NCBI RefSeq assembly: GCF_026340655.1 | Contig: NZ_JAPEOZ010000001.1 | Location: forward strand, 2,728,001 to 2,792,000 | DNA: 64,000 bases | Direction of reading: 5' to 3' | DNA from: Streptomyces sp. NBC_01275 | GTDB lineage: Bacteria; Actinomycetota; Actinomycetes; Streptomycetales; Streptomycetaceae | In this document: positions 27,922 to 36,552 of the stretch, in pieces | Layout of the letters: each line of letters starts with the position of its first letter | How positions within the stretch are numbered: the stretch's first letter is position 1 | The notes under the pieces: model-generated | Database searches by the model: none | What the model saw: the letters and a program-made list of their open reading frames with translations, nothing else | Told to the model about the DNA's origin: nothing | Made by a program: the position numbers and the translations under genes

Positions 27922-28433
27922 CGGGTCGGGGTCCTCTCCACTTCGTATGCCTGGGCGCGGGTGGCGTCGGCGTAGAACACGATCTTGCGGTCGAGCACGG
28001 CGAGCGTGTCCTGGAGTTCGGCGATCCGGGACTTCACGTCCTGCCGGGTCGCCTCGAGCAGTTCGCAGCGCTCGCCGTACGTGCTGTCGCCCGCACGCAC
28101 CAGCTCCGCGTACCGCACCATGTCGGCGACCGGCATGCCGGTCAGCCGCAGCTTGCCGACGAGGTCGAGCCAGTCCAGATCGCGGTTGCTGTAACGGCGC
28201 TGGCCGGTGTGCGAGCGGTCGATGTGGGACATCAGCCCGATCCGCTCGTACCAGCGCAGGGTGTGGGCCGTCAGGCCCGTGAACGCGACGACCTCGCTGA
28301 TCGTGTAGCTGTCCCGCCCGTCGGGGCGGGGATGCCGCGGCGGTGGCGCGGAGCAGACTTCTGCGGGGTCCGGGGCTTGCTCGATGGTCAGGTGGGTCAC
28401 GGGGGTCACGGGCGTGGTCTGCAACACCGTCAT
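27918..28433 (-). CDS. MerR family regulator of the aldo/keto reductase operon
   Basis: A 171-aa protein from ATG 28433. After a Pro-rich 40-residue extension, the winged helix-turn-helix is YTISEVVAFTGLTAHTLRWYERIGLMSHIDRSHTGQRRYSNRD (about 43-85), followed by the dimerisation helix. Cys27 and Cys123 are the only cysteines; no metal-binding Cys cluster exists, so it belongs with non-metal, aldehyde or thiol-stress types (NmlR/AdhR-like). A dyad with MerR-type spacing lies just upstream and would place the transcript start at or beside this ATG. Confidence 0.88.
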   Translation of the reverse strand: MTVLQTTPVTPVTHLTIEQAPDPAEVCSAPPPRHPRPDGRDSYTISEVVAFTGLTAHTLRWYERIGLMSHIDRSHTGQRRYSNRDLDWLDLVGKLRLTGMPVADMVRYAELVRAGDSTYGERCELLEATRQDVKSRIAELQDTLAVLDRKIVFYADATRAQAYEVERTPTR

Positions 28434-28440
28434 GGCCTCC

Positions 28441-28471
28441 ACGCTATGGCCTTGGAGTGCGCTCCAAGCAA
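28441..28471 (-). promoter_or_regulatory. MerR-type promoter with 19-bp spacer and dyad
   Basis: Minus strand: TTGCTT (28471-28466), 19-nt spacer, TAGCGT (28446-28441). The spacer region holds the dyad cttggagtgcgctccaag (28451-28468), palindromic at 16 of 18 positions. A 19-bp spacer with a central dyad is the hallmark of promoters that MerR proteins activate by DNA distortion. Start of transcription falls at about 28434, next to the ATG. Confidence 0.8.
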
Positions 28472-28529
28472 GCGGAAACGGTAAGAAAACCAGGGGCGCG
28501 GCTTGATCGCACTGGTTAGCGTGCGGGGC

Positions 28530-29036
28530 ATGAGTCTCGTACGCCGTGCCCTGCCCGAGGACGCCGCGGAAGTGCTGCGGCTGCGTCAAGTGATGATCGA
28601 CTCGGTGTTTCCTGACGGGGCGACAGGGGTGACGGGGGCGACAGAGGCGCCGGGGGCGCCGGACTGGCACGCCGAGTCGCTGCCCGTGCTGCGGGCGCGG
28701 CTCGCCGAGGCGGACGGGGGCGGCTTCGGGGCGTTCGTCGTGGAGCGTCCCGAGCGGCCGGGCGCGCTGGCCGCGCTCGCGGTCGGGACGCTCGAGTACC
28801 GGATCGGGCGGGCCGGCAATCCGCGCGGGACCATCGGCTACGTCTTCAGCGTCGCCACCGACCCGGACGCGCGCCGGCGGGGGTACGCGCGCGCGTGCAT
28901 GGACGCGCTCCTGGAGTGGTTCCGGGCGCAGGGCGCCCGCCAGATCCACCTCACCGCGTCCGCCGACGCCGCGCCGCTGTACGCCGCCCTCGGCTTCAAG
29001 CCCAGGCCGGACCCCTTGATGGAGCTGCTGCTGTGA
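28530..29036 (+). CDS. GNAT family N-acetyltransferase
   Basis: A 168-aa GNAT protein from ATG 28530. The acetyl-CoA binding motif A is VFSVATDPDARRRGYARACMDALLEWF (RRRGYA being the R/Q-x-x-G-x-A pyrophosphate loop), followed by APLYAALGFKPRPDPLMEL, the typical motif B end. Residues 33-46 are a Gly/Ala/Thr-rich insert from a short repeat. The acceptor substrate cannot be told. It lies 19 bp before the serine hydrolase gene, probably cotranscribed. Confidence 0.88.
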   Translation: MSLVRRALPEDAAEVLRLRQVMIDSVFPDGATGVTGATEAPGAPDWHAESLPVLRARLAEADGGGFGAFVVERPERPGALAALAVGTLEYRIGRAGNPRGTIGYVFSVATDPDARRRGYARACMDALLEWFRAQGARQIHLTASADAAPLYAALGFKPRPDPLMELLL

Positions 29037-29055
29037 GCGGCATAGGCTCGACGGC

Positions 29056-29889
29056 ATGTCGCTCACGAGCCTCGCGCTGATCGAGAACTGGCCGGTTCCC
29101 TCCGCCTCGGCGGGGGTCGTACGGGCCGACGGCACGGTCCTGGGGACCCACGGCCCTGTCGGGCAGCGTTTCCCGCTGGCCTCGGTCACCAAGCCGCTCG
29201 CCGCGTACGCCGCCCTCGTCGCCTACGAGGAAGGGGCGATCGAGCTGGACGAGCCGGCCGGGCCGCCCGGGGCGACGGTCCGCCATCTCCTCGCCCACAC
29301 CTCCGGCCTCGCCTTCGACGAGCACCGGGTCACGGCCCCGCCCGGCGAGCGGCGGCTGTACTCCAACGCCGGGTTCGAGCAGCTCGGGGACCATATCGCC
29401 AAGGCGGCCGACATCCCGTTCGCGGAGTATCTGCGGCAGGCGGTGCTGGAGCCGTTGGGAATGACGGCCACCTCGCTGGAGGGGTCCCCGGCGAAGGACG
29501 GCGTCTCGACGGTCGAGGATCTGCTGCGGTTCGCCGCGGAGGTGCAGGCGCCCCGGCTGCTGGATCCTCGGACGGTGGCTGCGGCGATGAGCGTGCAGTA
29601 TCCGGGGACGAAGGGCGTTCTGCCGGGGTACGGGCATCAGAACCCCAACGACTGGGGGCTCGGGTTCGAGATCCGCGACTCCAAGTCGCCGCACTGGACC
29701 GGCTCTTCGTCCTCCCCGCGCACGTTCGGGCACTTCGGGCAGTCCGGTACGTTCCTGTGGGTCGATCCGGATGCGGGGGCCGCCGGTGTCGCACTGACCG
29801 ACCGGGCGTTCGGGGCTTGGGCGGTGGAGGCCTGGCCGGCGTTCACCGACGCGGTGCTCTCCGAGGTGCGGGGCCGTCGGGCGGGCTGA
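29056..29889 (+). CDS. beta-lactamase-related serine hydrolase
   Basis: A 277-aa class C-like fold without a signal peptide. SxxK is PLASVTKPLAAYAAL (Ser43, Lys46), the second motif is YSNAG (Tyr-x-Asn), and the third HFGQSGTF takes the place of KTG. Such cytosolic proteins are esterases or peptidases rather than true beta-lactamases. Its last 47 bp overlap the convergent pirin gene. Confidence 0.85.
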   Translation: MSLTSLALIENWPVPSASAGVVRADGTVLGTHGPVGQRFPLASVTKPLAAYAALVAYEEGAIELDEPAGPPGATVRHLLAHTSGLAFDEHRVTAPPGERRLYSNAGFEQLGDHIAKAADIPFAEYLRQAVLEPLGMTATSLEGSPAKDGVSTVEDLLRFAAEVQAPRLLDPRTVAAAMSVQYPGTKGVLPGYGHQNPNDWGLGFEIRDSKSPHWTGSSSSPRTFGHFGQSGTFLWVDPDAGAAGVALTDRAFGAWAVEAWPAFTDAVLSEVRGRRAG

Positions 29890-30544
29890 AGGTCCACAGA
29901 AGCAGCTCCGTCTCCGTCCTCCCCACCGCCTCCATGTCCTTCGCGTCCACGATGCGCGCCGCGTCTCCCGGCCCCAGCCCGGCCCCCGGCTCCTCGCCCT
30001 CCAGCCGGACTTCGCCGCGCACCACATGGACGTACACCTGGGGTGCGTCCGGGACCGCTGTCCGCTCCCCCGCGGCCAGACGGCGCACGTGGAGCATCGC
30101 GTCCGCCTGTGGGACGGCGTACGGGGTGGAGTCGGCGATGCCGCGGACGATCTCGTAGGCGGGGTCGCCGCCGGGGGTCAGAGGGGCCAGCCACATCTGG
30201 ACGAAGGCCAGGGGGGTGTCGGCGTCGTTGCGTTCCACGTGGCGTACGCCGGCCGCCGCGCTGAGGCGTTGCACGTCTCCGGGGCGGACCCGGGTCTCGT
30301 GGCCGGCCGAGTCGCGGTGGGTCAGTTCTCCCTCGATCACCCAGGTCACGATCTCGGTGTGGCTGTGCGGATGCTCGTCGAAGCCGGCGCCGGGGGCGAG
30401 CCGCTCCTCGTTGCAGGCGATCAGCGCGCCGAAGCGGAGGTTGTCGGGGTCGTAGTGGGGGCCGAAGGAGAAGGCGTGCCGGGTGTCGATCCCGGCCGCC
30501 GGGTCCCCACCGCGGTAGCGCGCCCCGGCGCGCCGTACGTCCAT
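29843..30544 (-). CDS. pirin family protein (YhhW-like)
   Basis: A 233-aa double cupin from ATG 30544 (GTG 30547 is adjacent). The N-terminal cupin has the metal motif DEHPHSHTEIVTWVIEGELTHRDS (two His-x-His and Glu), typical of pirins, and the C-terminal cupin is PQVYVHVVRGEVRLEG. Pirins bind iron or other metals; some act as quercetinases. Function here is not known. Its 3' end overlaps that of the serine hydrolase; it is divergent from fasR with 193 bp between, which contain a pyrimidine-rich accccgaccc-type repeat. Confidence 0.88.
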   Translation of the reverse strand: MDVRRAGARYRGGDPAAGIDTRHAFSFGPHYDPDNLRFGALIACNEERLAPGAGFDEHPHSHTEIVTWVIEGELTHRDSAGHETRVRPGDVQRLSAAAGVRHVERNDADTPLAFVQMWLAPLTPGGDPAYEIVRGIADSTPYAVPQADAMLHVRRLAAGERTAVPDAPQVYVHVVRGEVRLEGEEPGAGLGPGDAARIVDAKDMEAVGRTETELLLWTFSPPDGPAPRRAPRR

Positions 30545-30737
30545 CACGGGGAACACCGTAGACCTGTCGTAGAGCTGCCGTCGGTCTTCGTCGGCCGACG
30601 TGGGCCAGGTGATGTCCTCGCCCCGAGCCCACCTCGACCTCCACCCCGACCCCCACCCCGACCCAACCCACCGGCCGACGCTCTCGCCCGCGACCCGGCG
30701 ACGCACGCGCGCGTCCCGATAAGGCAGTCTTGTCCCC

Positions 30738-31943
30738 GTGCCCGAACCCGAAGCCACTCACCCCGAACCCGCCCCGCGCGTCGCGCATCCGCACCCCGCG
30801 ACGCTGAAGCGGCTGGAGAAGTCCTCCGGAAGTCTCGCCGTCCAGGCCATCGCGCGCATGGACGAGGCACTGCCCTGGTACCGGGCGATGCCCCCGGAGA
30901 ACCGTTCCTGGATCGGGCTGGTCGCCCAGGCCGGCATCGCCGCCTTCACGGAGTGGTTCCGGCATCCGGACGCGCCGCAGGCCATCTCCACCGATGTCTT
31001 CGGGACCGCGCCGCGCGAGCTGACCCGGGCCATCACGCTCCGCCAGACCGTGGAGATGGTGCGGACGACGATCGAGGTGATGGAGTCCGCGATCGACGAG
31101 GTCGCGGCCCCCGGCGACGAGAACGTGCTGCGCGAGGCGCTGCTCGTCTACGCCCGCGAGATCGCCTTCGCCACCGCGCAGGTCTACGCCCAGGCCGCCG
31201 AGGCACGCGGCGCCTGGGACGCCCGGCTGGAGTCGCTGGTCGTCAACGCCGTGCTGAGCGGCGAGGCCGACGAGGGGGCCGTCAGCAGGGCGGCGGCCCT
31301 CGGATGGAACTCGCCCGAGCATGTGTGCGTGGTCCTGGGGACCGCCCCGGACGGGGACTCCGAACTGACGGTGGAGGCGATCCGGCGGGCCGCCCGGCAC
31401 GCCAAGCTGCAGGTGCTGACCGGGGTGCTCGGCACCCGGCTCGTGGTCATCGCCGGCGGCAGCGACAATCCGCTCGCCGTGGCGAAGTCGCTGATCGGGC
31501 CGTTCGCCGCCGGGCCGGTCGTGGCCGGGCCCGTGGTGCCCGACCTGCTGGCCGCGACCCGGTCCGCGCAGGCCGCCGCGGCCGGACTCAAGGCGTGTTC
31601 GGCGTGGCAGGACGCGCCGCGGCCGGTGCTGTCGGACGATCTGCTTCCGGAGCGCGCGATCGCCGGTGATCCCGGTGCGCGCGAGCAATTGGTGGAGGAG
31701 ATCTACAGACCGCTCGAGGAGGCCGGGTCAGCACTCCTGGAGACACTCGCCGTCTATCTCGAACAGGCGTCCAGTCTCGAAGGGGCCGCCCGGATGCTCT
31801 TCGTCCATCCGAACACCGTGCGCTACCGGCTTCGACGTGTGACTGACGTCACCGGTTGGTCGCCGTCGGATGTACGCTCCGCGTTCACGCTGCGGATCGC
31901 GCTGATCCTGGGGCGTCTGGTCGATGGAGATCCTCAGACCTAG
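30738..31943 (+). CDS. fasR: PucR-type transcriptional activator FasR of fatty acid synthesis
   Basis: A 401-aa protein from GTG 30738. The N-terminal two thirds are the regulator-specific helical and GGDEF-like region; the C-terminal PucR-type helix-turn-helix is LAVYLEQASSLEGAARMLFVHPNTVRYRLRRVTDVTGWSP (about 337-376). Its place directly upstream of fabD-fabH-acpP-fabF and its sequence fit FasR, the known activator of this operon in S. coelicolor. An inverted repeat begins 3 bp after its stop, in the fabD promoter region. Confidence 0.92.
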   Translation: MPEPEATHPEPAPRVAHPHPATLKRLEKSSGSLAVQAIARMDEALPWYRAMPPENRSWIGLVAQAGIAAFTEWFRHPDAPQAISTDVFGTAPRELTRAITLRQTVEMVRTTIEVMESAIDEVAAPGDENVLREALLVYAREIAFATAQVYAQAAEARGAWDARLESLVVNAVLSGEADEGAVSRAAALGWNSPEHVCVVLGTAPDGDSELTVEAIRRAARHAKLQVLTGVLGTRLVVIAGGSDNPLAVAKSLIGPFAAGPVVAGPVVPDLLAATRSAQAAAAGLKACSAWQDAPRPVLSDDLLPERAIAGDPGAREQLVEEIYRPLEEAGSALLETLAVYLEQASSLEGAARMLFVHPNTVRYRLRRVTDVTGWSPSDVRSAFTLRIALILGRLVDGDPQT

Positions 31944-31945
31944 GC

Positions 31946-31966
31946 TTTTGTCGGGGCTCCACAAAA
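31946..31966. promoter_or_regulatory. inverted repeat upstream of fabD, candidate FasR site
   Basis: ttttgt (31946-31951) and acaaaa (31961-31966) form a perfect 6-bp inverted repeat with a 9-bp centre, directly after the fasR stop and about 67 bp before fabD. The A+T half-sites stand out from the GC-rich background. Its assignment to FasR is inference. Confidence 0.5.
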
Positions 31967-32032
31967 CCCCCTGCTGTTCTTCGTCCCTGTCCCCACGGGC
32001 GGCTGAGGCCGTCCCCAAGAGAGAGTGTGAGA

Positions 32033-32962
32033 GTGCTCGTACTCGTCGCTCCCGGCCAGGGCGCCCAGACGCCCGGCTTCCTGACCCCCTGGCTCGACCT
32101 CCCCGGTGTCGAGGACCGTCTGCGCGCCCTCTCGGCGGCCATCGACCTCGACCTGGTGCACTACGGCACGAACGCCGACGCGGACGAGATCCGTGACACC
32201 GCGATCGCCCAGCCGCTGCTCGTCGCCGCCGGACTGGTCTCCGCCGCGGCGCTCGGTGACGCTGTCACGGACTTCGTGCCGGGAGCCGTCGCCGGGCACA
32301 GCGTCGGCGAGATCACCGCGGCCGTCTTCGCGGGCGTGCTCGACGACACCGCCGCGCTGTCCCTCGTACGCACCCGGGGTCTGGCCATGGCCGAGGCCGC
32401 CGCGGTCACCGAGACCGGCATGTCGGCGCTGCTCGGCGGCGACCCCGAGGTGTCCGTCGCGCATCTGGAGAAGCTGGGCCTGACCCCGGCGAACATCAAC
32501 GGCGCCGGCCAGATCGTCGCCGCGGGCACGCTGGAGCAGCTCGCCGCGCTGGCCGAGGACAAGCCCGAGGGCGTCCGCAAGGTCATCGCGCTGAAGGTCG
32601 CCGGCGCCTTCCACACGGTTCACATGGCTCCCGCGGTCGAGACGCTGGCGGCCGCCGCCAAGGGGCTCACGCCGGCCGACCCGAAGGTCCGTTACGTCTC
32701 CAACAAGGACGGGCGGGCCGTCGCCACCGGCGCCGAGGTGCTGGAGAGGCTGGTCGGTCAGGTCGCCAACCCGGTCCGCTGGGATCTGTGCATGGAGACC
32801 TTCAAGGAGCTCGGCGCGACCGCGATCATCGAGGTCTGCCCCGGCGGCACCCTGGTCGGCCTCGCCAAGCGCGCCCTGCCCGGCGTGCGGACGCTGGCCC
32901 TGAAGACCCCCGCCGACCTCGATGCGGCTCGCGAGCTCATCGCCGAGCACAGCGCTGCCTAA
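32033..32962 (+). CDS. fabD: malonyl-CoA:ACP transacylase
   Basis: A 309-aa protein. GTG 32033 (VLVLVAPGQGAQTPGF) is chosen because AAGAGAGAG lies about 7 nt upstream; GTG 32027 is in frame. Motifs: APGQGAQ at the N-terminus, active-site VAGHSVGEITAAV with the nucleophile Ser in GHSxG, an Arg in the RTRGLAM block, and the catalytic His in GAFHTVHM. It moves malonyl from CoA to ACP, giving extender units for fatty acid (and polyketide) synthesis. First gene of the fab operon. Confidence 0.95.
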   Translation: MLVLVAPGQGAQTPGFLTPWLDLPGVEDRLRALSAAIDLDLVHYGTNADADEIRDTAIAQPLLVAAGLVSAAALGDAVTDFVPGAVAGHSVGEITAAVFAGVLDDTAALSLVRTRGLAMAEAAAVTETGMSALLGGDPEVSVAHLEKLGLTPANINGAGQIVAAGTLEQLAALAEDKPEGVRKVIALKVAGAFHTVHMAPAVETLAAAAKGLTPADPKVRYVSNKDGRAVATGAEVLERLVGQVANPVRWDLCMETFKELGATAIIEVCPGGTLVGLAKRALPGVRTLALKTPADLDAARELIAEHSAA

Positions 32963-32971
32963 GGAGCCCTG

Positions 32972-33973
32972 ATGGCGAAGATCAAGCCCAGCAAGGGCGC
33001 CCCGTACGCGCGCATCCTCGGCGTCGGCGGCTACCGCCCCACCCGGATCGTGCCCAACGAGGTCATCCTGGAGACGATCGACTCCTCCGACGAGTGGATC
33101 CGCTCGCGCTCCGGCATCGAGACCCGGCACTGGGCGAACGGCGAGGAGACCGTCGCCGCCATGTCGGTCGAGGCCTCCGGCAAGGCCATCGCCGACGCCG
33201 GGATCACCGCCGAGCAGATCGGCGCGGTGGTCGTGTCGACCGTCTCGCACTTCAAGCAGACTCCGGCCGTGGCCACCGAGATCGCCGACAAGCTCGGCAC
33301 GGACAAGGCCGCCGCCTTCGACATCTCGGCCGGCTGCGCGGGCTTCGGCTACGGCCTGACCCTCGCCAAGGGCATGGTCGTCGAGGGCTCCGCGGAGTAC
33401 GTTCTCGTGATCGGCGTCGAGCGGCTGTCCGACCTGACCGACCTGGAGGACCGCGCGACGGCCTTCCTGTTCGGCGACGGCGCGGGCGCGGTCGTGGTCG
33501 GCCCGTCCGACGAGCCGCACATCGGCCCGACCGTGTGGGGCTCGGAGGGCGACAAGTCGGACACGATCAAGCAGACCGTGCCGTGGACGGACTACCGCGA
33601 CGGCGAGGTCGCGAAGTTCCCCGCGATCACGCAGGAAGGCCAGGCGGTGTTCCGCTGGGCCGTGTTCGAGATGGCGAAGGTCGCCAAGGAGGCGCTGGAC
33701 GCCGCCGGCATCACCGCCGACGAACTCGACGTCTTCATCCCGCACCAGGCCAACGAGCGGATCATCGACTCGATGGTGAAGACTCTCAAGCTGCCGGAGT
33801 CCGTCACGGTCGCCCGTGACGTGCGCACCACCGGCAACACCTCGGCCGCCTCGATCCCGCTCGCCATGGAGCGGCTCCTGGCGACCGGCGAGGCGAAGAG
33901 CGGCGACACCGCGCTCGTCATCGGATTCGGGGCGGGTCTCGTCTACGCCGCCACTGTCGTTACCCTCCCCTAG
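32972..33973 (+). CDS. fabH: beta-ketoacyl-ACP synthase III
   Basis: A 333-aa protein. The catalytic triad is visible: Cys122 in ISAGCAGFGY, His258 in PHQAN, Asn289 in GNTSAAS. GGAG lies before ATG 32972, 9 bp after fabD. KAS III condenses an acyl-CoA primer with malonyl-ACP to start chains; in Streptomyces it prefers branched primers and so sets iso/anteiso fatty acid composition (known for the family, not shown here). Confidence 0.97.
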   Translation: MAKIKPSKGAPYARILGVGGYRPTRIVPNEVILETIDSSDEWIRSRSGIETRHWANGEETVAAMSVEASGKAIADAGITAEQIGAVVVSTVSHFKQTPAVATEIADKLGTDKAAAFDISAGCAGFGYGLTLAKGMVVEGSAEYVLVIGVERLSDLTDLEDRATAFLFGDGAGAVVVGPSDEPHIGPTVWGSEGDKSDTIKQTVPWTDYRDGEVAKFPAITQEGQAVFRWAVFEMAKVAKEALDAAGITADELDVFIPHQANERIIDSMVKTLKLPESVTVARDVRTTGNTSAASIPLAMERLLATGEAKSGDTALVIGFGAGLVYAATVVTLP

Positions 33974-34055
33974 GCACTCCGTGCCGGACCAGCCGGTCCG
34001 GGACGGGAAACACCCACTGCCACACCCTCTGGAAAACTACGAAGGAGCGCCCAAA

Positions 34056-34304
34056 ATGGCCGCCACTCAGGAAGAGATCGTCGCCGGTCTCGCCGACATC
34101 GTGAACGAGATCGCCGGCATCCCGGTTGAGGACGTCCAGCTGGACAAGTCCTTCACCGACGACCTGGACGTCGACTCGCTGTCCATGGTCGAGGTCGTCG
34201 TCGCCGCCGAAGAGCGCTTCGACGTCAAGATCCCGGACGAGGACGTCAAGAACCTCAAGACGGTCGGCGACGCGACCGACTACATCCTGAAGAACCAGGG
34301 CTGA
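34056..34304 (+). CDS. acpP: acyl carrier protein of fatty acid synthesis
   Basis: An 82-aa acidic protein with GAAGGAG upstream of ATG 34056. The phosphopantetheine attachment site is DVDSLSMVEVV with Ser41. Size and charge are those of a type II fatty acid synthase ACP. It lies between fabH and fabF, so it carries intermediates for both synthases. Confidence 0.97.
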   Translation: MAATQEEIVAGLADIVNEIAGIPVEDVQLDKSFTDDLDVDSLSMVEVVVAAEERFDVKIPDEDVKNLKTVGDATDYILKNQG

Positions 34305-34383
34305 TCCACCGCCCCCTGGGCTGAACTGCCCCGCCACCCGGCGGTGGCGCCGCTGAATCCTCGTACCGTTGGAGAATGAATCC

Positions 34384-35664
34384 GTGAGCCCGACCAATCG
34401 CACCGTGGTCGTCACCGGTATCGGCGCAACCACACCGCTGGGTGGCGACGCAGCCTCTACCTGGGAAGGTCTGATCGCCGGCAAGTCCGGTGTCAAGGCC
34501 CTGGAGCAGGAGTGGGCGGCCGATCAGGCCGTCCGTATCGCGGCCCCGGTCGCCGTGGAGCCCACCGAGGTCATCCCGCGGCCGCAGGCCCGCAAGCTGG
34601 ACCGTTCGGCGCAGTTCGCGCTGATCGCGGCCAAGGAAGCCTGGAAGGACGCCGGCTTCGTCGGCAAGGCCGGCGAGGAGGGCAGTGACGGGGGCGTCGA
34701 GCCCGACCGGCTCGGCACGGTCATCGCCTCCGGCATCGGCGGCGTGACGACCCTGCTCGACCAGTACGACGTGCTCAAGGAGAAGGGCGTCCGCCGCGTC
34801 TCCCCGCACACCGTGCCCATGCTGATGCCCAACAGCCCGTCCGCCAACGTGGGTCTGCTCGTGGGCGCCCGCGCGGGCGTGCACACGCCGGTCTCGGCGT
34901 GCGCGTCGGGCGCGGAGGCCATCGGCTACGCCATCGAGATGATCCGTACCGGCCGCGCCGACGTCGTCGTCGCCGGCGGCACGGAGGCGGCGATCCACCC
35001 GCTGCCCATCGCCGCGTTCGGCAACATGATGGCGATGTCCAAGAACAACGAGAACCCGCAGGCCGCCTCGCGCCCCTACGACGTGGGCCGCGACGGCTTC
35101 GTCATGGGCGAGGGCGCCGGTGTGATCGTCCTGGAGTCCGCCGAGCACGCGGCCGCGCGCGGGGCCCGCGTCTACGCGGAGGCGGTCGGCCAGGGCATCT
35201 CCGCCGACAGCCACGACATCGTGCAGCCGGAGCCCGAGGGCCGCGGCATCTCGCACGCCCTGCAGAATCTGCTCGACAACACCGACCTGAACCCGGCGGA
35301 GATCGTGCACGTCAACGCGCACGCCACCTCCACCCCGGCCGGCGACGTGGCCGAACTGAAGGCGCTGCGCAAGGTCTTCGGCGACGACGCGGACCACTTC
35401 GCGGTCTCCGCGACCAAGTCGATGACCGGTCACCTGCTGGGCGGCGCCGGCGGCGTCGAGTCCGTCGCGACGGTCCTCGCGCTGTACCACCGGATCGCCC
35501 CGCCGACCATCAACCTCGACAACCTCGACCCCGAGGCCGAGGCGAACGCGGACATCGTCCGCGGCGAGGCCCGCAAGCTGCCCGTGGAGGGCCGTATCGC
35601 CGCGCTGAACGACTCGTTCGGCTTCGGCGGGCACAACGTGGTGCTGGCGTTCCGCAGCGTCTGA
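34384..35664 (+). CDS. fabF: beta-ketoacyl-ACP synthase II
   Basis: A 426-aa protein from GTG 34384 with GGAG 9 nt upstream (a TTG at 34369 is less likely). Catalytic residues lie in VSACASGAEAIG (Cys), HVNAHATSTPAGD (His) and TKSMTGHLLGGAGG (Lys/His), and the C-terminal GFGGHN is present. It elongates acyl-ACP chains with malonyl-ACP. Last gene of the fab operon; no fabG, fabI or fabZ is in the window. Confidence 0.97.
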   Translation: MSPTNRTVVVTGIGATTPLGGDAASTWEGLIAGKSGVKALEQEWAADQAVRIAAPVAVEPTEVIPRPQARKLDRSAQFALIAAKEAWKDAGFVGKAGEEGSDGGVEPDRLGTVIASGIGGVTTLLDQYDVLKEKGVRRVSPHTVPMLMPNSPSANVGLLVGARAGVHTPVSACASGAEAIGYAIEMIRTGRADVVVAGGTEAAIHPLPIAAFGNMMAMSKNNENPQAASRPYDVGRDGFVMGEGAGVIVLESAEHAAARGARVYAEAVGQGISADSHDIVQPEPEGRGISHALQNLLDNTDLNPAEIVHVNAHATSTPAGDVAELKALRKVFGDDADHFAVSATKSMTGHLLGGAGGVESVATVLALYHRIAPPTINLDNLDPEAEANADIVRGEARKLPVEGRIAALNDSFGFGGHNVVLAFRSV

Positions 35665-35690
35665 GAAACGGTCTCAGCAGCACCTGTACG

Positions 35691-35735
35691 CAGGTGAAAG
35701 GCCCCCACCTTCTGGAGGTGGGGGCCTTTCACCTG
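35691..35735. terminator. 20-bp perfect terminator of the fab operon
   Basis: caggtgaaaggcccccacct (35691-35710) pairs without mismatch with 35716-35735 across a 5-nt loop tctgg. Placed between the convergent fabF and DUF3145 genes, so it can serve both. Confidence 0.92.
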
Positions 35736-35781
35736 TCCGGACACCTGCTCCGGACACCTGGTCCGGCCACCTGTCCCGGCT

Positions 35782-36276
35782 TCAGACCACCTGGTGCAGC
35801 CAGCGCACCGGAGCTCCCTCGCCCGCGTATCTGAACGGCTCCAACTCGTCGTCCCAGGGCTTGCCGAGGAGCTTGGACAGCTCGCCCTCCAGGTCGGTCT
35901 CCCCGCGCTGGCTGCGCAGCAGGGCCGCGCGCAGCCGGTCCTCGGGGATGAGGATGTCGCCGTGGATGCCGGTGACGGCGTGGAAGATGCCGAGGTCGGG
36001 GGTGCAGCTGTAGCGCTCGCCCTCGGCGGTGGCGCAGGGCTCGGCGGTGACCTCGAAGCGCAGCAGGTGCCAGCCGCGCAGTGCGGAGGCGAGTTTGGAG
36101 GCGGTGCCGACCTCGCCTCTCCAGGAGAACTCCGAGCGCCAGGTGCCGGGCGCGGCGGGCTGCCGGATCCAGTCGAGGTTGACGCGCGTGCCGAGCACCC
36201 CGGCGACGGCCCACTCGACGTGCGGGCACATCGCGCGCGGCGCGGAGTGCACGTACAGAACTCCACGTGTCGTCAC
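35782..36276 (-). CDS. DUF3145 family protein
   Basis: A 164-aa protein with GGAGG before GTG 36276. It starts VTTRGVLYVHSAPRAMCPHVEWAV and contains the DUF3145 blocks WRGEVGTASKLASALRGWHLLRFEVTAEP and YSCTPDLGIFHAVTGIHGDILIPEDRLRA, ending WDDELEPFRYAGEGAPVRWLHQVV. Conserved in actinobacteria next to the fab operon; function unknown. Confidence 0.88.
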   Translation of the reverse strand: MTTRGVLYVHSAPRAMCPHVEWAVAGVLGTRVNLDWIRQPAAPGTWRSEFSWRGEVGTASKLASALRGWHLLRFEVTAEPCATAEGERYSCTPDLGIFHAVTGIHGDILIPEDRLRAALLRSQRGETDLEGELSKLLGKPWDDELEPFRYAGEGAPVRWLHQVV

Positions 36277-36552
36277 CGGGACCTCCGGGCAGAGCGGGAC
36301 AGTCTTGCAGGCTGGCATGGCTGCGGTGCAGGCAGCCGCGTTGATGGCGAGGCTACCGTGCGGCGGCGCAAGGAGTGTGACGTACCGTCGGTCCCGGTGC
36401 CGTGAACGTCCGCCATTCACCCGGCAGGACGCCTGCACGGGTGTGAAGCGTTCCCTCTTGTCGGTTGCTTCCTGCCGCGGCTCGGGAACTCCCGTGCGTT
36501 GTCATGGGTGGGGCCGTTGTACGCAGAGCGAGGGGATCACCAGGGGATGCGG

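Noticed and set aside
36277..36552. regulatory element or small gene in the 276-bp gap before the SGNH gene
   Set aside because: I found no convincing promoter pair, hairpin or coding frame with a start and ribosome binding site.
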